A stretch of 64,000 nucleotides of DNA from Cyanobium sp. NIES-981. GTDB lineage: Bacteria; Cyanobacteriota; Cyanobacteriia; PCC-6307; Cyanobiaceae. The stretch spans positions 1,302,001-1,366,000 of the forward strand of contig NZ_LT578417.1 of NCBI RefSeq assembly GCF_900088535.1, given 5' to 3'. The notes under the pieces were generated by a model that was not told the origin of the DNA, searched no databases, and saw nothing but the letters and a program-made list of their open reading frames with translations. Shown piece by piece: positions 8,327 to 16,796 of this stretch. The translations under genes were made by a program, and so were the position numbers. Within the stretch, counting starts at the first letter, position 1; each line of letters starts with the position of its first letter.

Positions 8327-9058
8327 ATGACCACCCCGATGAGCGCCGAGCGGTTCGAGGACCGCTTCCGCTTCTACAAGGGCCAGCCCCAGCAGCACCA
8401 AGGCGTGCAGCAGCTGCACCAGGCCATCGCGGAGGGCCTGCCGACGGAGCAGATCCTCGATGAGCAGGCGCCCTGGGCCGTGACCTTCAGCTCGGAGCCG
8501 CCCTCACCCTCTACCAGTTCGGGTGGGTTGGATCCGCGGGGCTCCGAGGAGGCCGGTCTGGTCGGGCCCAAGCGCAAGGCACCGGTTGAGCCCGGCGACT
8601 CCTACCTGCTGGTCAACGACCGCGACCAGGACATGGAGGCCTACGACCACACCGGGGCCTTCCTCTGGAAGGTGCCCTGTCTGGCCCGCGGCCAGGGGGC
8701 GGACAACGACTGGACCCACACCAGCACCGACACCCCGCCGGGGCTCTACAGGCTCGGCCAGCTCTACCCCGACTACGAGCAGAACCCCAATCCCCCCTGC
8801 AGCGACACCGCGATGTCCTACGGCTGGTACAGCTTCGACATGGAGGAGCTGGAGGGGCAGGAGGTCAAGGTCGGCCGGGCCGGGATCATGCTCCACGGCG
8901 GTGGCTCCGGCTGCGGGTGGCCCGGTGCCTGGGCGCCCAAGCAACCACTCCTGCCGACGCTGGGTTGCATTCGGCTCCACAACGTCGACCTGCGCGACAA
9001 GGTGCTGCCCCTCTACCGGCAGGGCACCGTCTACGTCGGCGTCTTCCAGGAGCCGTAG
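8327..9058 (+). CDS. L,D-transpeptidase (YkuD-fold) protein of the phage region
   Basis: The 243-residue protein has a C-terminal YkuD-like catalytic domain (about 90-240). It has the HG pair at 190-191 and the signature TLGCIRLHN with catalytic Cys214 and Arg216, which in L,D-transpeptidases attack the peptidoglycan stem peptide. The first 80 residues are polar and Pro/Gln/Ser-rich, and there is no signal peptide or membrane segment. A small membrane protein follows after 3 bp. Position at the end of a phage-like element suggests cell-wall modification at lysis or during lysogeny, since export would need a partner such as a holin. The enzyme class is well supported and the role is inferred. 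Confidence 0.75.
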   Translation: MTTPMSAERFEDRFRFYKGQPQQHQGVQQLHQAIAEGLPTEQILDEQAPWAVTFSSEPPSPSTSSGGLDPRGSEEAGLVGPKRKAPVEPGDSYLLVNDRDQDMEAYDHTGAFLWKVPCLARGQGADNDWTHTSTDTPPGLYRLGQLYPDYEQNPNPPCSDTAMSYGWYSFDMEELEGQEVKVGRAGIMLHGGGSGCGWPGAWAPKQPLLPTLGCIRLHNVDLRDKVLPLYRQGTVYVGVFQEP

Positions 9059-9061
9059 GCC

Positions 9062-9328
9062 GTGGCCGGCCACACGGAACCGGAACCGGCAGGTGGCTTC
9101 CAGCGCGAGCGCTTCCTGCTCCGTCTGGTGGCGCTGATCCTGATCGGTGAAGTGCTGCTGTTCGCTCTCGGTGCCGCCACCTGCATCGTCCAGGCCCGCA
9201 GCCGCCCGCTGCCGCCGGGCAGCCTCTGCCATCGGGTCGACAGCAGCCTCGAGGCGGCCTTCGCGGTGGCGCTCAACACCCTGCTGGCCCTGCTGGGCGG
9301 CAAGGCCGTCGGTGAGAGCACGCGGTGA
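9062..9328 (+). CDS. Small membrane protein, holin-like candidate
   Basis: This 88-residue protein, with a GTG start 3 bp after the transpeptidase stop, has a membrane helix at about 19-43 and a second hydrophobic segment at about 64-80, between a charged N-terminus and the tail GGKAVGESTR. Size, two hydrophobic segments and position next to a wall-active enzyme fit a holin or a lysis-accessory protein. No family signature is recognised, so the call rests on topology and context. A GTG overlapping its stop opens another frame that I do not support as a gene. Confidence 0.5.
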   Translation: MAGHTEPEPAGGFQRERFLLRLVALILIGEVLLFALGAATCIVQARSRPLPPGSLCHRVDSSLEAAFAVALNTLLALLGGKAVGESTR

Positions 9329-9514
9329 GTCGCGAACGGATCCGGCGCAGGTCACCTGCTGGTGGGCTGCTGGCGGGCCCGGCGCGGAACACCGTCCTCA
9401 GCATTCCCCCCGTGCTCGGGCCGGCCAGGGCTGACGCGAGTCGTGCGCTGCACGCCCCTGGCCAGCCCTGCGCGCGCGGGGAGCTGGGCCCGTGTTCTCC
9501 GCACCAAGTCCGCC

Positions 9515-9733
9515 ATGGCAGCTCCCCAAGGCCCCGTCTGCGAGCTCCGTCTGCTCACGGTTCACCGCTATGCGCCCGGCACCCGGAAGCTCGGTGCCGC
9601 GCCCCTCGCCATCGAGCACCTCGGTCGGCGCGGCAAGCCGGTCAAAAAGATGCGGCTGATCCCCGCTGAGAAGGCCTTCGCGTTTGCCCGCAAGCTGCAG
9701 GGCACCCCCGGCTGCACCGTCTCGGTCTGCTGA
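9515..9733 (+). CDS. Small hypothetical protein
   Basis: The 72-residue product starts at ATG 9515 (MAAPQGPVCELRLLTVHRY) and contains a compact basic middle (RRGKPVKKMRLIP) and two cysteines near the C-terminus. It looks like a small folded domain rather than random GC-rich sequence, and it ends 14 bp before a bidirectional hairpin. I do not recognise the family. It is co-oriented with the lysis-type pair and probably transcribed with it. Confidence 0.45.
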   Translation: MAAPQGPVCELRLLTVHRYAPGTRKLGAAPLAIEHLGRRGKPVKKMRLIPAEKAFAFARKLQGTPGCTVSVC

Positions 9734-9746
9734 GCCTCCGGCTCTG

Positions 9747-9770
9747 GCCCGGCCCTGCCACGGGCCGGGC
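9747..9770. terminator. Bidirectional hairpin between convergent genes
   Basis: A perfect 9-bp stem, GCCCGGCCC / GGGCCGGGC, encloses a 6-nt loop. It sits between the convergent stops at 9733 (plus) and 9784 (minus). It lacks a long T-tract, but its position fits a shared terminator. Confidence 0.5.
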
Positions 9771-9783
9771 TGTCCTGCTGGCC

Positions 9784-10059
9784 TCAGAGCCAGTGCCGGT
9801 AAGCGCTGCGCTGGCGCCGGGCCCGGGCCTTCGATCCAGCACTGCCGAACTGCGGGCTGGAGCCATCGCGCCGCCGCCGCACCCACACGCCCTTGCGGAT
9901 CAGCTGGGCGTCCTGGGCATTGGCGAGGCGGGCGGCGGTGATGGTGCCGTAGCCGCGCTTCTGCCTGGCCAGGGCCCGGCGTCTGGCCTGGCTGGCGCTG
10001 GCGGCCGTCACCACGGTTGCGGTGCTGCGATTCCGCCAGAACACCAGGTACCAGGCCAT
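9784..10059 (-). CDS. Small basic hypothetical phage protein
   Basis: The 91-residue protein (MAWYLVFWRNRSTATVV...) is very rich in Arg, Ala and Lys, with a pI that must be strongly basic. Its N-terminal strand-like segment followed by an ASASQARRRALARQK helix suggests a small nucleic-acid-binding domain. It lies 11 bp downstream of the scaffold-like gene on the same strand. No family is recognised. Confidence 0.5.
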   Translation of the reverse strand: MAWYLVFWRNRSTATVVTAASASQARRRALARQKRGYGTITAARLANAQDAQLIRKGVWVRRRRDGSSPQFGSAGSKARARRQRSAYRHWL

Positions 10060-10070
10060 CGCTCGGCGCC

Positions 10071-10958
10071 TCAGCTGCGCGCCGGCACCCGCGGCGTGGT
10101 GGAGCGCATCGCCTCCATGTACAGCTCCCGCGTACTCATCGACTGCAGGTTCACCGGCACCCCGGCGCTGTCGTAACCGCCCTCCGCGGTGGACTGATAG
10201 AGCCCGTTGCGCTGCTGGAACAGGAAGCTGTACACCGGATGCCGGCGCAGCTCCTCCATGTAGTCGCTGGCGGAAAGCGCCACGCCATCGAGGGCATAGG
10301 GCTGGCCGGCGGCATCGATCGGCTCCAGCCGTTCCCGGCCGTCGCTCTGGCTGAGGCGGAACTGGCCACCGCAGAGCTTGCAGAAGGTGTCAAAGAAGGA
10401 GCTGCGCTCATCGCCGCCCACCCGGCCCTCGGCGTCGATGAACAGGCGTTCGAGCAGCCGCTCCTTGCGCAGGCCCAGGGCCTGCTCGCGGGCGTCATCG
10501 CGCTCCTTCTCCACCGCCTGCACGCGGCGGCGATTGGCGTTGTTCAGCTCCTGCTCGCGAAGGTTCCACTGGCGTTCCTGCTCCTCCCGCTTGCGCTCGG
10601 CCTCCTGCAGGCGGGCGTACTCGTCGGGGTTGATCTCCGAGAAGCGGGCCAGCTGGGCGCGGGCCTTGCGCAGCTCCTTCTCGAGCTGGTTGCTGCGGCG
10701 GCGCTCGGCCCGCAGGGGATCCGCCCCGGGAGGCGGAGCCGTGCCGGCGGGGGGATCGTCGCTGTCACTGCTGCCGGCGGGCTCGGGTTCCTCGCTGACG
10801 GGCGGGGCTTCATCGAGCTCGTCGTCCTCCAGGGGAGCCAGGTCGGGCTCGCTGGGCAGAGGAGCAGTGGCCGGGCCCTGGTTGGGTTGGTGCTGGAGCT
10901 GGGGCTGGAAAGCGCCGGGCTCGGCGCTGAATTGGTGGCGAAAAGAGGAAGGCATCAC
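10071..10958 (-). CDS. Phage scaffold-like coiled-coil protein
   Basis: The 295-residue protein has an acidic Pro/Glu-rich N-terminus (about 35-90), then a long charged helix (about 95-170) with heptad-like ERRRSNQLEKELRKARAQL followed by many E/R/Q residues, typical of capsid scaffolding proteins. The C-terminal part (about 180-295) is compact, has a Cys pair in FCKLCGGQF and ends SMSTRELYMEAMR. In tailed phages a scaffold sits between portal and major capsid genes, and here the portal lies upstream on the same strand. No capsid gene follows. The scaffold role is inferred from composition and order. Confidence 0.55.
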   Translation of the reverse strand: MMPSSFRHQFSAEPGAFQPQLQHQPNQGPATAPLPSEPDLAPLEDDELDEAPPVSEEPEPAGSSDSDDPPAGTAPPPGADPLRAERRRSNQLEKELRKARAQLARFSEINPDEYARLQEAERKREEQERQWNLREQELNNANRRRVQAVEKERDDAREQALGLRKERLLERLFIDAEGRVGGDERSSFFDTFCKLCGGQFRLSQSDGRERLEPIDAAGQPYALDGVALSASDYMEELRRHPVYSFLFQQRNGLYQSTAEGGYDSAGVPVNLQSMSTRELYMEAMRSTTPRVPARS

Positions 10959-11075
10959 CCATCACGGCTGTGGTGCTGCAGGCGCCCCGTCCGGGCTGCA
11001 CCTGCACCTCCTGTTGCCAGCAGGTCTGGATGTGTATGAACGGCCTAGGCTCTACACATCGCCCCCGTGGCCGCC

Positions 11076-11297
11076 ATGCGCACCAACATCGTCATTGACG
11101 ACGCCCTGATGAAGCAGGCAATGCAGGCCAGCGGGGCCCGCAGCAAACGCGAGGCGGTCGAGCTGGGGCTGCGCACCCTTGTCAAGCTGCAGCAGCAGGG
11201 CGAGATCCGCTCCTTCCGCGGCCGGCTGCGCTGGGACGGCGATCTGGACGCCCAGCGCCTGGACGCGCAGACCGAGGCAACTGAGAAGCAGCCGTGA
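11076..11297 (+). CDS. vapB: VapB-type antitoxin
   Basis: The 73-residue protein starts MRTNIVIDDALMKQAMQ, the ribbon-helix-helix DNA-binding signature of the VapB (VapB_antitoxin/MazE-like) family. A toxin-wrapping tail with GEIRSFRGRLRWDGDLD follows. An in-frame start 9 bp upstream is possible. Its stop overlaps the vapC GTG, the usual coupling of these modules. It should neutralise the PIN toxin and repress the pair's promoter. The pair runs opposite to the flanking phage genes, as expected of inserted cargo. Confidence 0.88.
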   Translation: MRTNIVIDDALMKQAMQASGARSKREAVELGLRTLVKLQQQGEIRSFRGRLRWDGDLDAQRLDAQTEATEKQP

Positions 11298-11683
11298 TCG
11301 TTGTCGATTCCTCGGTCTGGATCGACTTCTTCAATGGGGTGAGCACGCCCGAGGTGGAGCGCCTGGATGGGCTGCTCGGGGCGACGCCGCTGGCGATCGG
11401 CGATCTGATCCTGGTGGAGGTGCTGCAGGGCTTCCGCAACGAGCGCGATGTGGCCACCGCCCGCCAGCTGTTCCGTTCCTTGGCCCTGCTGCCGATGCTG
11501 GGCGGCAGCAACGCCTGGAAGGCGGCGGAGAACTACAGAACCCTGCGCCGCATGGGCATCACGGTCCGCAAGACGATCGACGGCATCATTGCCACCGCCT
11601 GCATCGAGGCCAACCTGCCGCTGCTGTTCAGCGACCGCGACTTTGCGCCCTACATCGAGCACCTGGGGCTGGAGCCGGCCTGA
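11294..11683 (+). CDS. vapC: VapC-type PIN-domain toxin ribonuclease
   Basis: This 129-residue PIN nuclease has the four acidic positions expected for Mg2+-dependent RNA cleavage: D5 in VVDSSVWIDFF, E42 in LVEVLQGF, D96 in KTIDGIIA and D114 or D116 in FSDRDF. The GTG start overlaps the vapB stop. The length and motif order are normal, so the toxin looks functional. The stop abuts the convergent LysM gene by a single base. It probably stabilises the element or acts as an anti-phage module. The cognate RNA is unknown. Confidence 0.88.
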   Translation: MIVVDSSVWIDFFNGVSTPEVERLDGLLGATPLAIGDLILVEVLQGFRNERDVATARQLFRSLALLPMLGGSNAWKAAENYRTLRRMGITVRKTIDGIIATACIEANLPLLFSDRDFAPYIEHLGLEPA

Positions 11684-12901
11684 TCACACGCCTGGCTCCG
11701 ACGGTGGTGTGGAGGTGTCCCAGACATCGCCCACCACCGTTGCCGGCCGGCGGGGGATCACGATCCACTCGCCGGCCGGCAGCTCCGTCGATGGCAGATA
11801 GGCAGGCACCACCAGCGGCTGGCCTCTCTGCAGCGGTGCCGAAGGCCGCACCGCCAGCACCAGCAGTTCTGCGCCGATCGGCAGCGGGTCGTAGCGGGGC
11901 CAGCGGGCGTAGTCCGGGTTCAGCTCCCGCAGCGCCGTCACTGTCATCTCAAAGGCTGCGGCCACGCTGGTGAGGGTGTCACCGCTGACGGCGACATAGG
12001 GCTCGGCTTGTTGGAGTACGGGGTTGAGGCGCCTCAACGTCTCCACCGTGGTGCCATGGCGGCCCGCCAGCACCACCAGCGAATCGCCCTCGGCGGTGGT
12101 GATCGTCTGGGTGCTCTCCAGGTGTGGGTTGAGCTTGCGCAGGGTCTGCACGGTGGTGCCGTAGCGCTCCGCCAGCAGGGTGAGCGTGTCACCGGGGCGG
12201 AGCACCAGCACGCTGTGGGGCTTGAGCACCAGCTCGATCGCCTCACCGAGCAGCGGCTGGGTGAGCAGCCCGATGCCGCCGCTGCCGTAACGCGCCCCGA
12301 AGTGCTGCACGAGACAGCCGGCGAACTGAGCCCGCGGCTCCTTGGGCAGCACCCCCTCCGGTTGGAGCAGGGCCAGGTCCCCCAGCCAGATCACGCCTTC
12401 GCAGGGGGCTACCACGGTGCCGAGCAGGGCCGGATCCCACGGGAGGGGCTGACCGTCGCGGAAGCCGGGAGTGCCCCAGTCCTGCTCCGCCGCCAGCCAG
12501 TCAAAGGTGTTGCTGGTGGCCAGCGGCAGCACGGCGGCGCGGCAGAGGAAGCCCGAGTAGCGCACGTCGCCGGGGTCAGTGAGGGCGGTGTCGTCGTAGC
12601 CGCCCACCACCTGCTCAAAGCGGAGGAAGACATCGAGCACATGGCGGCGAAGGGGGATCGGCTCCTTGCTCTCGGGCCGGTCCACCTCGAACAGGCAGAG
12701 GCGGGCGTTGGCGTAGGGCTGCAGCGCCAGCCACAGGGGCTGAGCCCCAAGGGGTATGGCCCCAGGGGGTGTTGACGTGGTGTTCGCCACGCCGCTGTCG
12801 ATCGTCGGTGAGGCGGTGGGCAGGGCGACCAGCTGACCCCAGAGCGGAGCACCGCGCAGGGGGTTGAGGCCCTGGTTCAGCGGCGAAAGTGGGTCGCTCA
12901 T
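11684..12901 (-). CDS. Phage protein with three LysM-like repeats
   Basis: The 405-residue protein has an N-terminal region of unknown fold (1-225), then three LysM-like repeats at about 232-262, 268-297 and 302-332. Each contains GDTL or GDSL, then a xTTVxTLRxLNP-type core. A Pro-rich tail with a VPAYLPSTELPAGEWIVIP segment follows. LysM units bind GlcNAc-containing peptidoglycan. In phage structural operons single LysM units occur in baseplate-hub or LysM-tail proteins that bridge virion and cell wall. It lies just downstream of the 188-residue gene, in the same orientation as the portal. The virion role is inferred. Confidence 0.65.
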   Translation of the reverse strand: MSDPLSPLNQGLNPLRGAPLWGQLVALPTASPTIDSGVANTTSTPPGAIPLGAQPLWLALQPYANARLCLFEVDRPESKEPIPLRRHVLDVFLRFEQVVGGYDDTALTDPGDVRYSGFLCRAAVLPLATSNTFDWLAAEQDWGTPGFRDGQPLPWDPALLGTVVAPCEGVIWLGDLALLQPEGVLPKEPRAQFAGCLVQHFGARYGSGGIGLLTQPLLGEAIELVLKPHSVLVLRPGDTLTLLAERYGTTVQTLRKLNPHLESTQTITTAEGDSLVVLAGRHGTTVETLRRLNPVLQQAEPYVAVSGDTLTSVAAAFEMTVTALRELNPDYARWPRYDPLPIGAELLVLAVRPSAPLQRGQPLVVPAYLPSTELPAGEWIVIPRRPATVVGDVWDTSTPPSEPGV

Positions 12902-12904
12902 CCC

Positions 12905-13471
12905 CTACCCCCGCACCAACCTTCCCTGGAACGGATCCGTGTCCGTCAGCCGCCAGTTGGCCAGTCGCGGCAGCAGCAGCACCAGCTGCTCGATATGGAC
13001 GGCCCGCTGCCGGCTCAGCACCACCGCAGCCGAGGGACCCTCGGCTGACCACTCGGTGTCCGACTCTTCCAGCAGCAGCTCGGTGGCGTACTCCACCACA
13101 TCGAGCTTGCTCAACGGCAACGGGTTGGGCACGACGCCGCCGGCCACGCCCTTGCGGCGGCGGCGGATCGGCGCGTTCAGCTCGGCCGGCGTCAGGGCCG
13201 CCAACTGCTGGTGCAGGGCCGTGATCGCCTCGAGGTGGCCCTGGGCCGTGCACACCCCCACGGGGTAGTGGATCTCCAGGCTCGCCATCTCACGCTGCAG
13301 TGCCGAGAGGGCAGCCGCGGTCACGGGGATGGAGAGGGCGATGCGCAGGACCTCGGCGTCCTCCGGCCGCCAGCGGCAGCCCGGGGCCGAAAGCTCCGCC
13401 GACCTGGGTGGTTCGCCAGGCGGCGGGCAGGACCCGATGGAGGGAGGTTTTTTGCAGCAGGGGAGGCTCAT
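12905..13471 (-). CDS. Hypothetical phage structural-region protein
   Basis: The chosen start, ATG 13471, overlaps the portal stop (ATGA), giving 188 residues. A longer frame exists but that overlap decides the start. The N-terminus is Cys/Pro-rich (SLPCCKKPPSIGSCPPPG). The rest is a helical domain with RPEDAEVLRIALSIPVTAAA and a basic patch RRRRKG (about 100). It sits between portal and LysM genes, a slot often used for head-completion or adaptor proteins, but no family is recognised. Confidence 0.6.
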   Translation of the reverse strand: MSLPCCKKPPSIGSCPPPGEPPRSAELSAPGCRWRPEDAEVLRIALSIPVTAAALSALQREMASLEIHYPVGVCTAQGHLEAITALHQQLAALTPAELNAPIRRRRKGVAGGVVPNPLPLSKLDVVEYATELLLEESDTEWSAEGPSAAVVLSRQRAVHIEQLVLLLPRLANWRLTDTDPFQGRLVRG

Positions 13472-13629
13472 GCCCTCCCCTTGCCAGGGCCCTCCACTGC
13501 CCCGTGGGCTTCCAGGCTCAGCTGGCGGCGCAGCTCGGCAGCATCCACCACGCCACGCTCGTGCAGCTGCAGCCATTCGCCCACCGTGGGCTGCGGCTTC
13601 TGCGGCGGGGCCAGGGGCGTCACCTCTAG

Positions 13630-15004
13630 GAGTTTGCAGAAAAAATCTCGTCGCGAGGCGAGTTCTCCCCCTCCGTGACCCAGCCAGCTGGTCATGGCGA
13701 GGCGATTATTGGAATGACTCAGGCTCGCTGTGAGTCCCTGATCCTCGGGATTGGTACCTCGCTCGACGCTGAATCTCCTCGCAGGCTCCCATCTCTGGAG
13801 AACGGCCTGTTCATGCCATCGCCTCCACAGGCCTGAGCAGGTTGCTCAGGCGGATCAGGTTGTAGGCGATCACATGCAGTCCGAACATGGCACTGACATT
13901 GGCCTGGCCGCGCAGCTTGAACTGGCGCAGGCCGCCGAACTGCTTGATCCAGCCGAAAACCTTCTCGATGCCGCGGCGTGCATGGATCGACTTGGCATAG
14001 CCCTCATGGCGAGTGGTGCGGCCATCGATGGCGGAGCCGCCGGAGCGTCCTGCGTTCTGGGCGACATGCGGGGTAACGCCGATCCGTCGCATCTCTGCGA
14101 CGAATCCATGGGTGTCGTAGTTCTTGTCAGCACCGATGGTTTTCTGGTGGTGCCCGGGGAGATCGGCGGCCATCTCCTTGGCCGCATCCCGTTCGCCGTA
14201 GCCGTCAGCCTGGGTCACCCGGCAATCCACCACCAGGGCATGGCGGTTGTCCATGAGCACATGCCCCCGGTAGCTGGGCAGGGCCGGGTGAACATTCGAC
14301 TTGCGGGCCAGAAGAGCGTCGGGATCCGTGCCGGAGCGATGGGTCTTGTTGCTGAGACGCACCCCGCGGAAGTCGCCCTTGGCCCGCTTCCTGCCATCCT
14401 TGGCCGCCCCGAATCCCTCGCCAGGGCCTGATGGCGGAGGCGGCGGGTCATCCTCTCCGTCGATTCGCTCCAGGGAGGCATGTGAGGCCCAGGCTTGGAG
14501 CAGGGTGCCATCGACGGAGAAGTGTTCATTGCTGAGCAGCGGTTTCACCTCCGGTGCCGCCATCAGCTTCTCCAGGAACCGGCCCATCAACTGCTCGTTG
14601 AGCAGCCGCTCACGATTCTTGGTGAACGTGGTCGGATGCCAGATCGGATCGTCAGGACTCAAGCCCACAAACCAGCGGAACAGCAGGTTGTAGTCGAGCT
14701 GCTCCAGCAGCAGGCGCTCCGAACGGATCCCGTAGAACGCCTGCAGCAGTGAGGCCAGCAGCAATTGCTCAGGCGGTATCGATGGCCTGCCTTCTGAGGC
14801 ATAGAGATGGCAGAAGGTGGGATTGAGGCGATCGAGAGCCTGATCCGCCAGCTTGCGAATCCGCCGCAGCGGATGGCCGGCCGGAATCCGCTCCTCGATC
14901 GAGACGTAGGAGAACAGTGAGCCTGTGCGCTCCTGCTGACCACGCATCAAGCCTGAGGCGGATACTCCATTTTCGCAGGGGTGGGCGGGTTTTTCAGCGA
15001 ACTC
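13630..15004 (-). mobile_element. IS5-type insertion sequence, copy 2 (1,375 bp)
   Basis: This element has the same length, inverted repeats and transposase as the copy at 6765-8139, in the same orientation. It is flanked by CTAG at 13626-13629 and 15005-15008. The disrupted portal frame is restored exactly when the element and one CTAG are removed, which fixes both ends to the base. Confidence 0.95.
13811..14950 (-). CDS. IS5-family DDE transposase, copy 2
   Basis: This 379-residue transposase is identical to the one at 6946-8085, with the same DDE core positions. It is intact. Two identical, co-oriented copies 6.9 kb apart provide a substrate for homologous recombination, which would delete the vapBC, LysM and scaffold-like genes between them. 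Confidence 0.93.
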   Translation of the reverse strand: MMRGQQERTGSLFSYVSIEERIPAGHPLRRIRKLADQALDRLNPTFCHLYASEGRPSIPPEQLLLASLLQAFYGIRSERLLLEQLDYNLLFRWFVGLSPDDPIWHPTTFTKNRERLLNEQLMGRFLEKLMAAPEVKPLLSNEHFSVDGTLLQAWASHASLERIDGEDDPPPPPSGPGEGFGAAKDGRKRAKGDFRGVRLSNKTHRSGTDPDALLARKSNVHPALPSYRGHVLMDNRHALVVDCRVTQADGYGERDAAKEMAADLPGHHQKTIGADKNYDTHGFVAEMRRIGVTPHVAQNAGRSGGSAIDGRTTRHEGYAKSIHARRGIEKVFGWIKQFGGLRQFKLRGQANVSAMFGLHVIAYNLIRLSNLLRPVEAMA

Positions 15005-16454
15005 CTAGGCAGGCCCCGGCGCCCTCACACAGCCGCTCGGCGGTGATGGCGCTCCACTGCCGCAGCAGAGAAGAGCAGAGCGAGACCTTCTGCGCCGCCA
15101 GCGACTGCAGCACGGCAAACCCCTGACCGGCCGCCAGCGACACCTCCAGTTCTGTGCGGGCCGGCCCGCCGGCCAGGGCGGGGCTGAGGGCATCGCGGCG
15201 CATGGCCTCCTCCAGCTGCTGCAGGTAGGCGCGGTGCTCTGCGAGCGAGCGGGCCTCGATCTCCACCCACCGGAACGAGGCCCCCTCGGGCAGGTCCATG
15301 AACGAGGAGCTGGAGAGCACCAGCCGCTGCGGGCGCTGGGGAGAGGCCCCGCTGCCATCGCCACCGTCGCCCTTGCGGAAGCCGTAGGGATCCACCAGCC
15401 CGGTGCGTACGCCCACCGGCAGGGCGGTGCGGGAGAGCAGGTCTTCGTATTCGCTGCGGCAGCGGTAGTGGTTGAGGTACTGGTGCGCCAGGCCCAGGTG
15501 CGGCAGGTCGCCCTCACCGAAGGCAGCACCATCGGCGCTGTACCAGAGGGCGGGCAGGTCAAAGCGCTGGGGGATCCGCTCCATCGGGCCTGCGGAGCTG
15601 ACGCTGTAGCCCGACGGTTCAGCGGGGTTGGGCTCCGCCAGCCAGCTCTGCAGCAGCAGACCGTCATCGCTCACGGAGAGGCTGCGGTAGGTCCAGGCCT
15701 GCAGGTCCGCGGCCAGCCCTCCATGGGCATCAAGCACCACCGTGGGCACCGAGGCATTCCTGCTGGCGTAGCGGGGCGGCAGGGCCGAGCGGCGCGGCTC
15801 CCGCCAGACGATCGCCAGCGGCCCGGAGGCCGGCAACGCCTGAGGGGCACCATCGGTGGCCAGCCGCCAATTGAGCAGGTCTCCCCGCGGCACCAGCTGC
15901 AGGCGCGGCAACGAGAGCCGATCCCCTCGGGCGATGGCCTCCAGACGGTCGCCCTCCGAGGGCCAGCGGTGCTGCGGCGGCAGCAGCAGGAGCAGGCAGC
16001 CGCCATCCCGCAGCGCCAGCAGATCCGCCAGGAACAGGAACAGGCCCAGGTCCGTGCCGCGTCCGTCCACATCGGTGAGCACCCGGTTAAGGGAATCCGG
16101 CAGCTCCTGCCACTGGAGCCGCGACAGCATCCCGGCGTAGGTGCGCAACGCATCGCGGAAGAAGCCCGTCGGCCGGGCCGCCTCCAGCCGCTGGCGGTAG
16201 CAGGTCTCTGGCTCCTCCACGCCCCGGGGCAGATACACCGGCCGGCGGCTGGTGCCGTCGGGGAGCTCCAGCAGGCTCCAGCAGTCGTAGACGAGCTGCA
16301 GACGTTCCCGCAAGCCGCTCAGGGTGGGGTGTTCCTGCCAGGGGGGCTGATCAAGTGCAGGCGCGTGGAACGATTCTTGTGTGGAGTTCCTGGCGTGAGT
16401 GCGGCGGGTGGTTGGCATAGACGGCAGCTGAATTGAAAGCTGTTGCCATGGCAC

Positions 16455-16796
16455 ATCAGCAGGCTAGAAACGGAGGGGAGCCCGAGGTGATCGACCCAAC
16501 GCGAGGAAAGGTGGCAAATATCACCTTTGCCAAAGGAATTGCAAGCCATGCTGCTCTCTCGAACTGGCAGACCTCAAGGCGCAACAAAGGCAATGTATAT
16601 GTGTATTAATAGGTGGCTTCCGGATGCGAGATTTAATGCCAGACTTGCTCTCTATCAGAGAAACCCATTGGACCGCACAGGCCCACCCTGCCCACGCTCG
16701 AAAAATGAGCACTCTCACGGGAAAGAGTTGTTTTGTATCTGCAGATATAGCGACCCAAGAAGCACAAGTTCTCGCAACCAGTAAGGAGCGTAAAAA
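16455..16796. other. Intergenic stretch before the ABC-3C operon
   Basis: About 340 bp with no gene I can support. It is visibly A/T-richer than the phage genes to the left, marking the edge of the cargo. It contains two overlapping, mutually exclusive stems: AAAGGTG (16507-16513) with CACCTTT (16522-16528), and GGCAAA (16513-16518) with TTTGCC (16526-16531). A good ribosome-binding site, AAGGAG at 16783-16788, precedes the TTG start at 16797. The operon promoter must lie here but no clear -35/-10 pair is seen. Confidence 0.5.

Larger units (their letters stand above)
13468..16454 (-). pseudogene. Phage portal protein (DUF4055 type) split by IS copy 2
   Basis: The main part (15005-16454) shows the DUF4055 pattern: an early YLPRGVEEPETCYRQRL segment, a tyrosine-rich middle with DLPHLGLAHQYLNHYRCRSE, and LPEGASFRWVE followed by a helix and TELEVSLAAGQGF. 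At 15004 it is cut by the IS. Removing the IS and one CTAG joins GACL to EVTPLAPPQKP in frame, continuing to the TGA at 13468. The restored gene is 536 codons from GTG 16454, or 524 from ATG 16418. A portal forms the DNA-packaging vertex. As found, the C-terminal 50 or so residues are replaced, so it is probably inactive. Confidence 0.85.

Noticed and set aside
9325-9669. GTG frame overlapping the holin-like stop (GTGA)
   Set aside because: Coupling is attractive but the sequence is low-complexity Pro/Arg/Ala, and it overlaps the more protein-like 72-residue gene in another frame.
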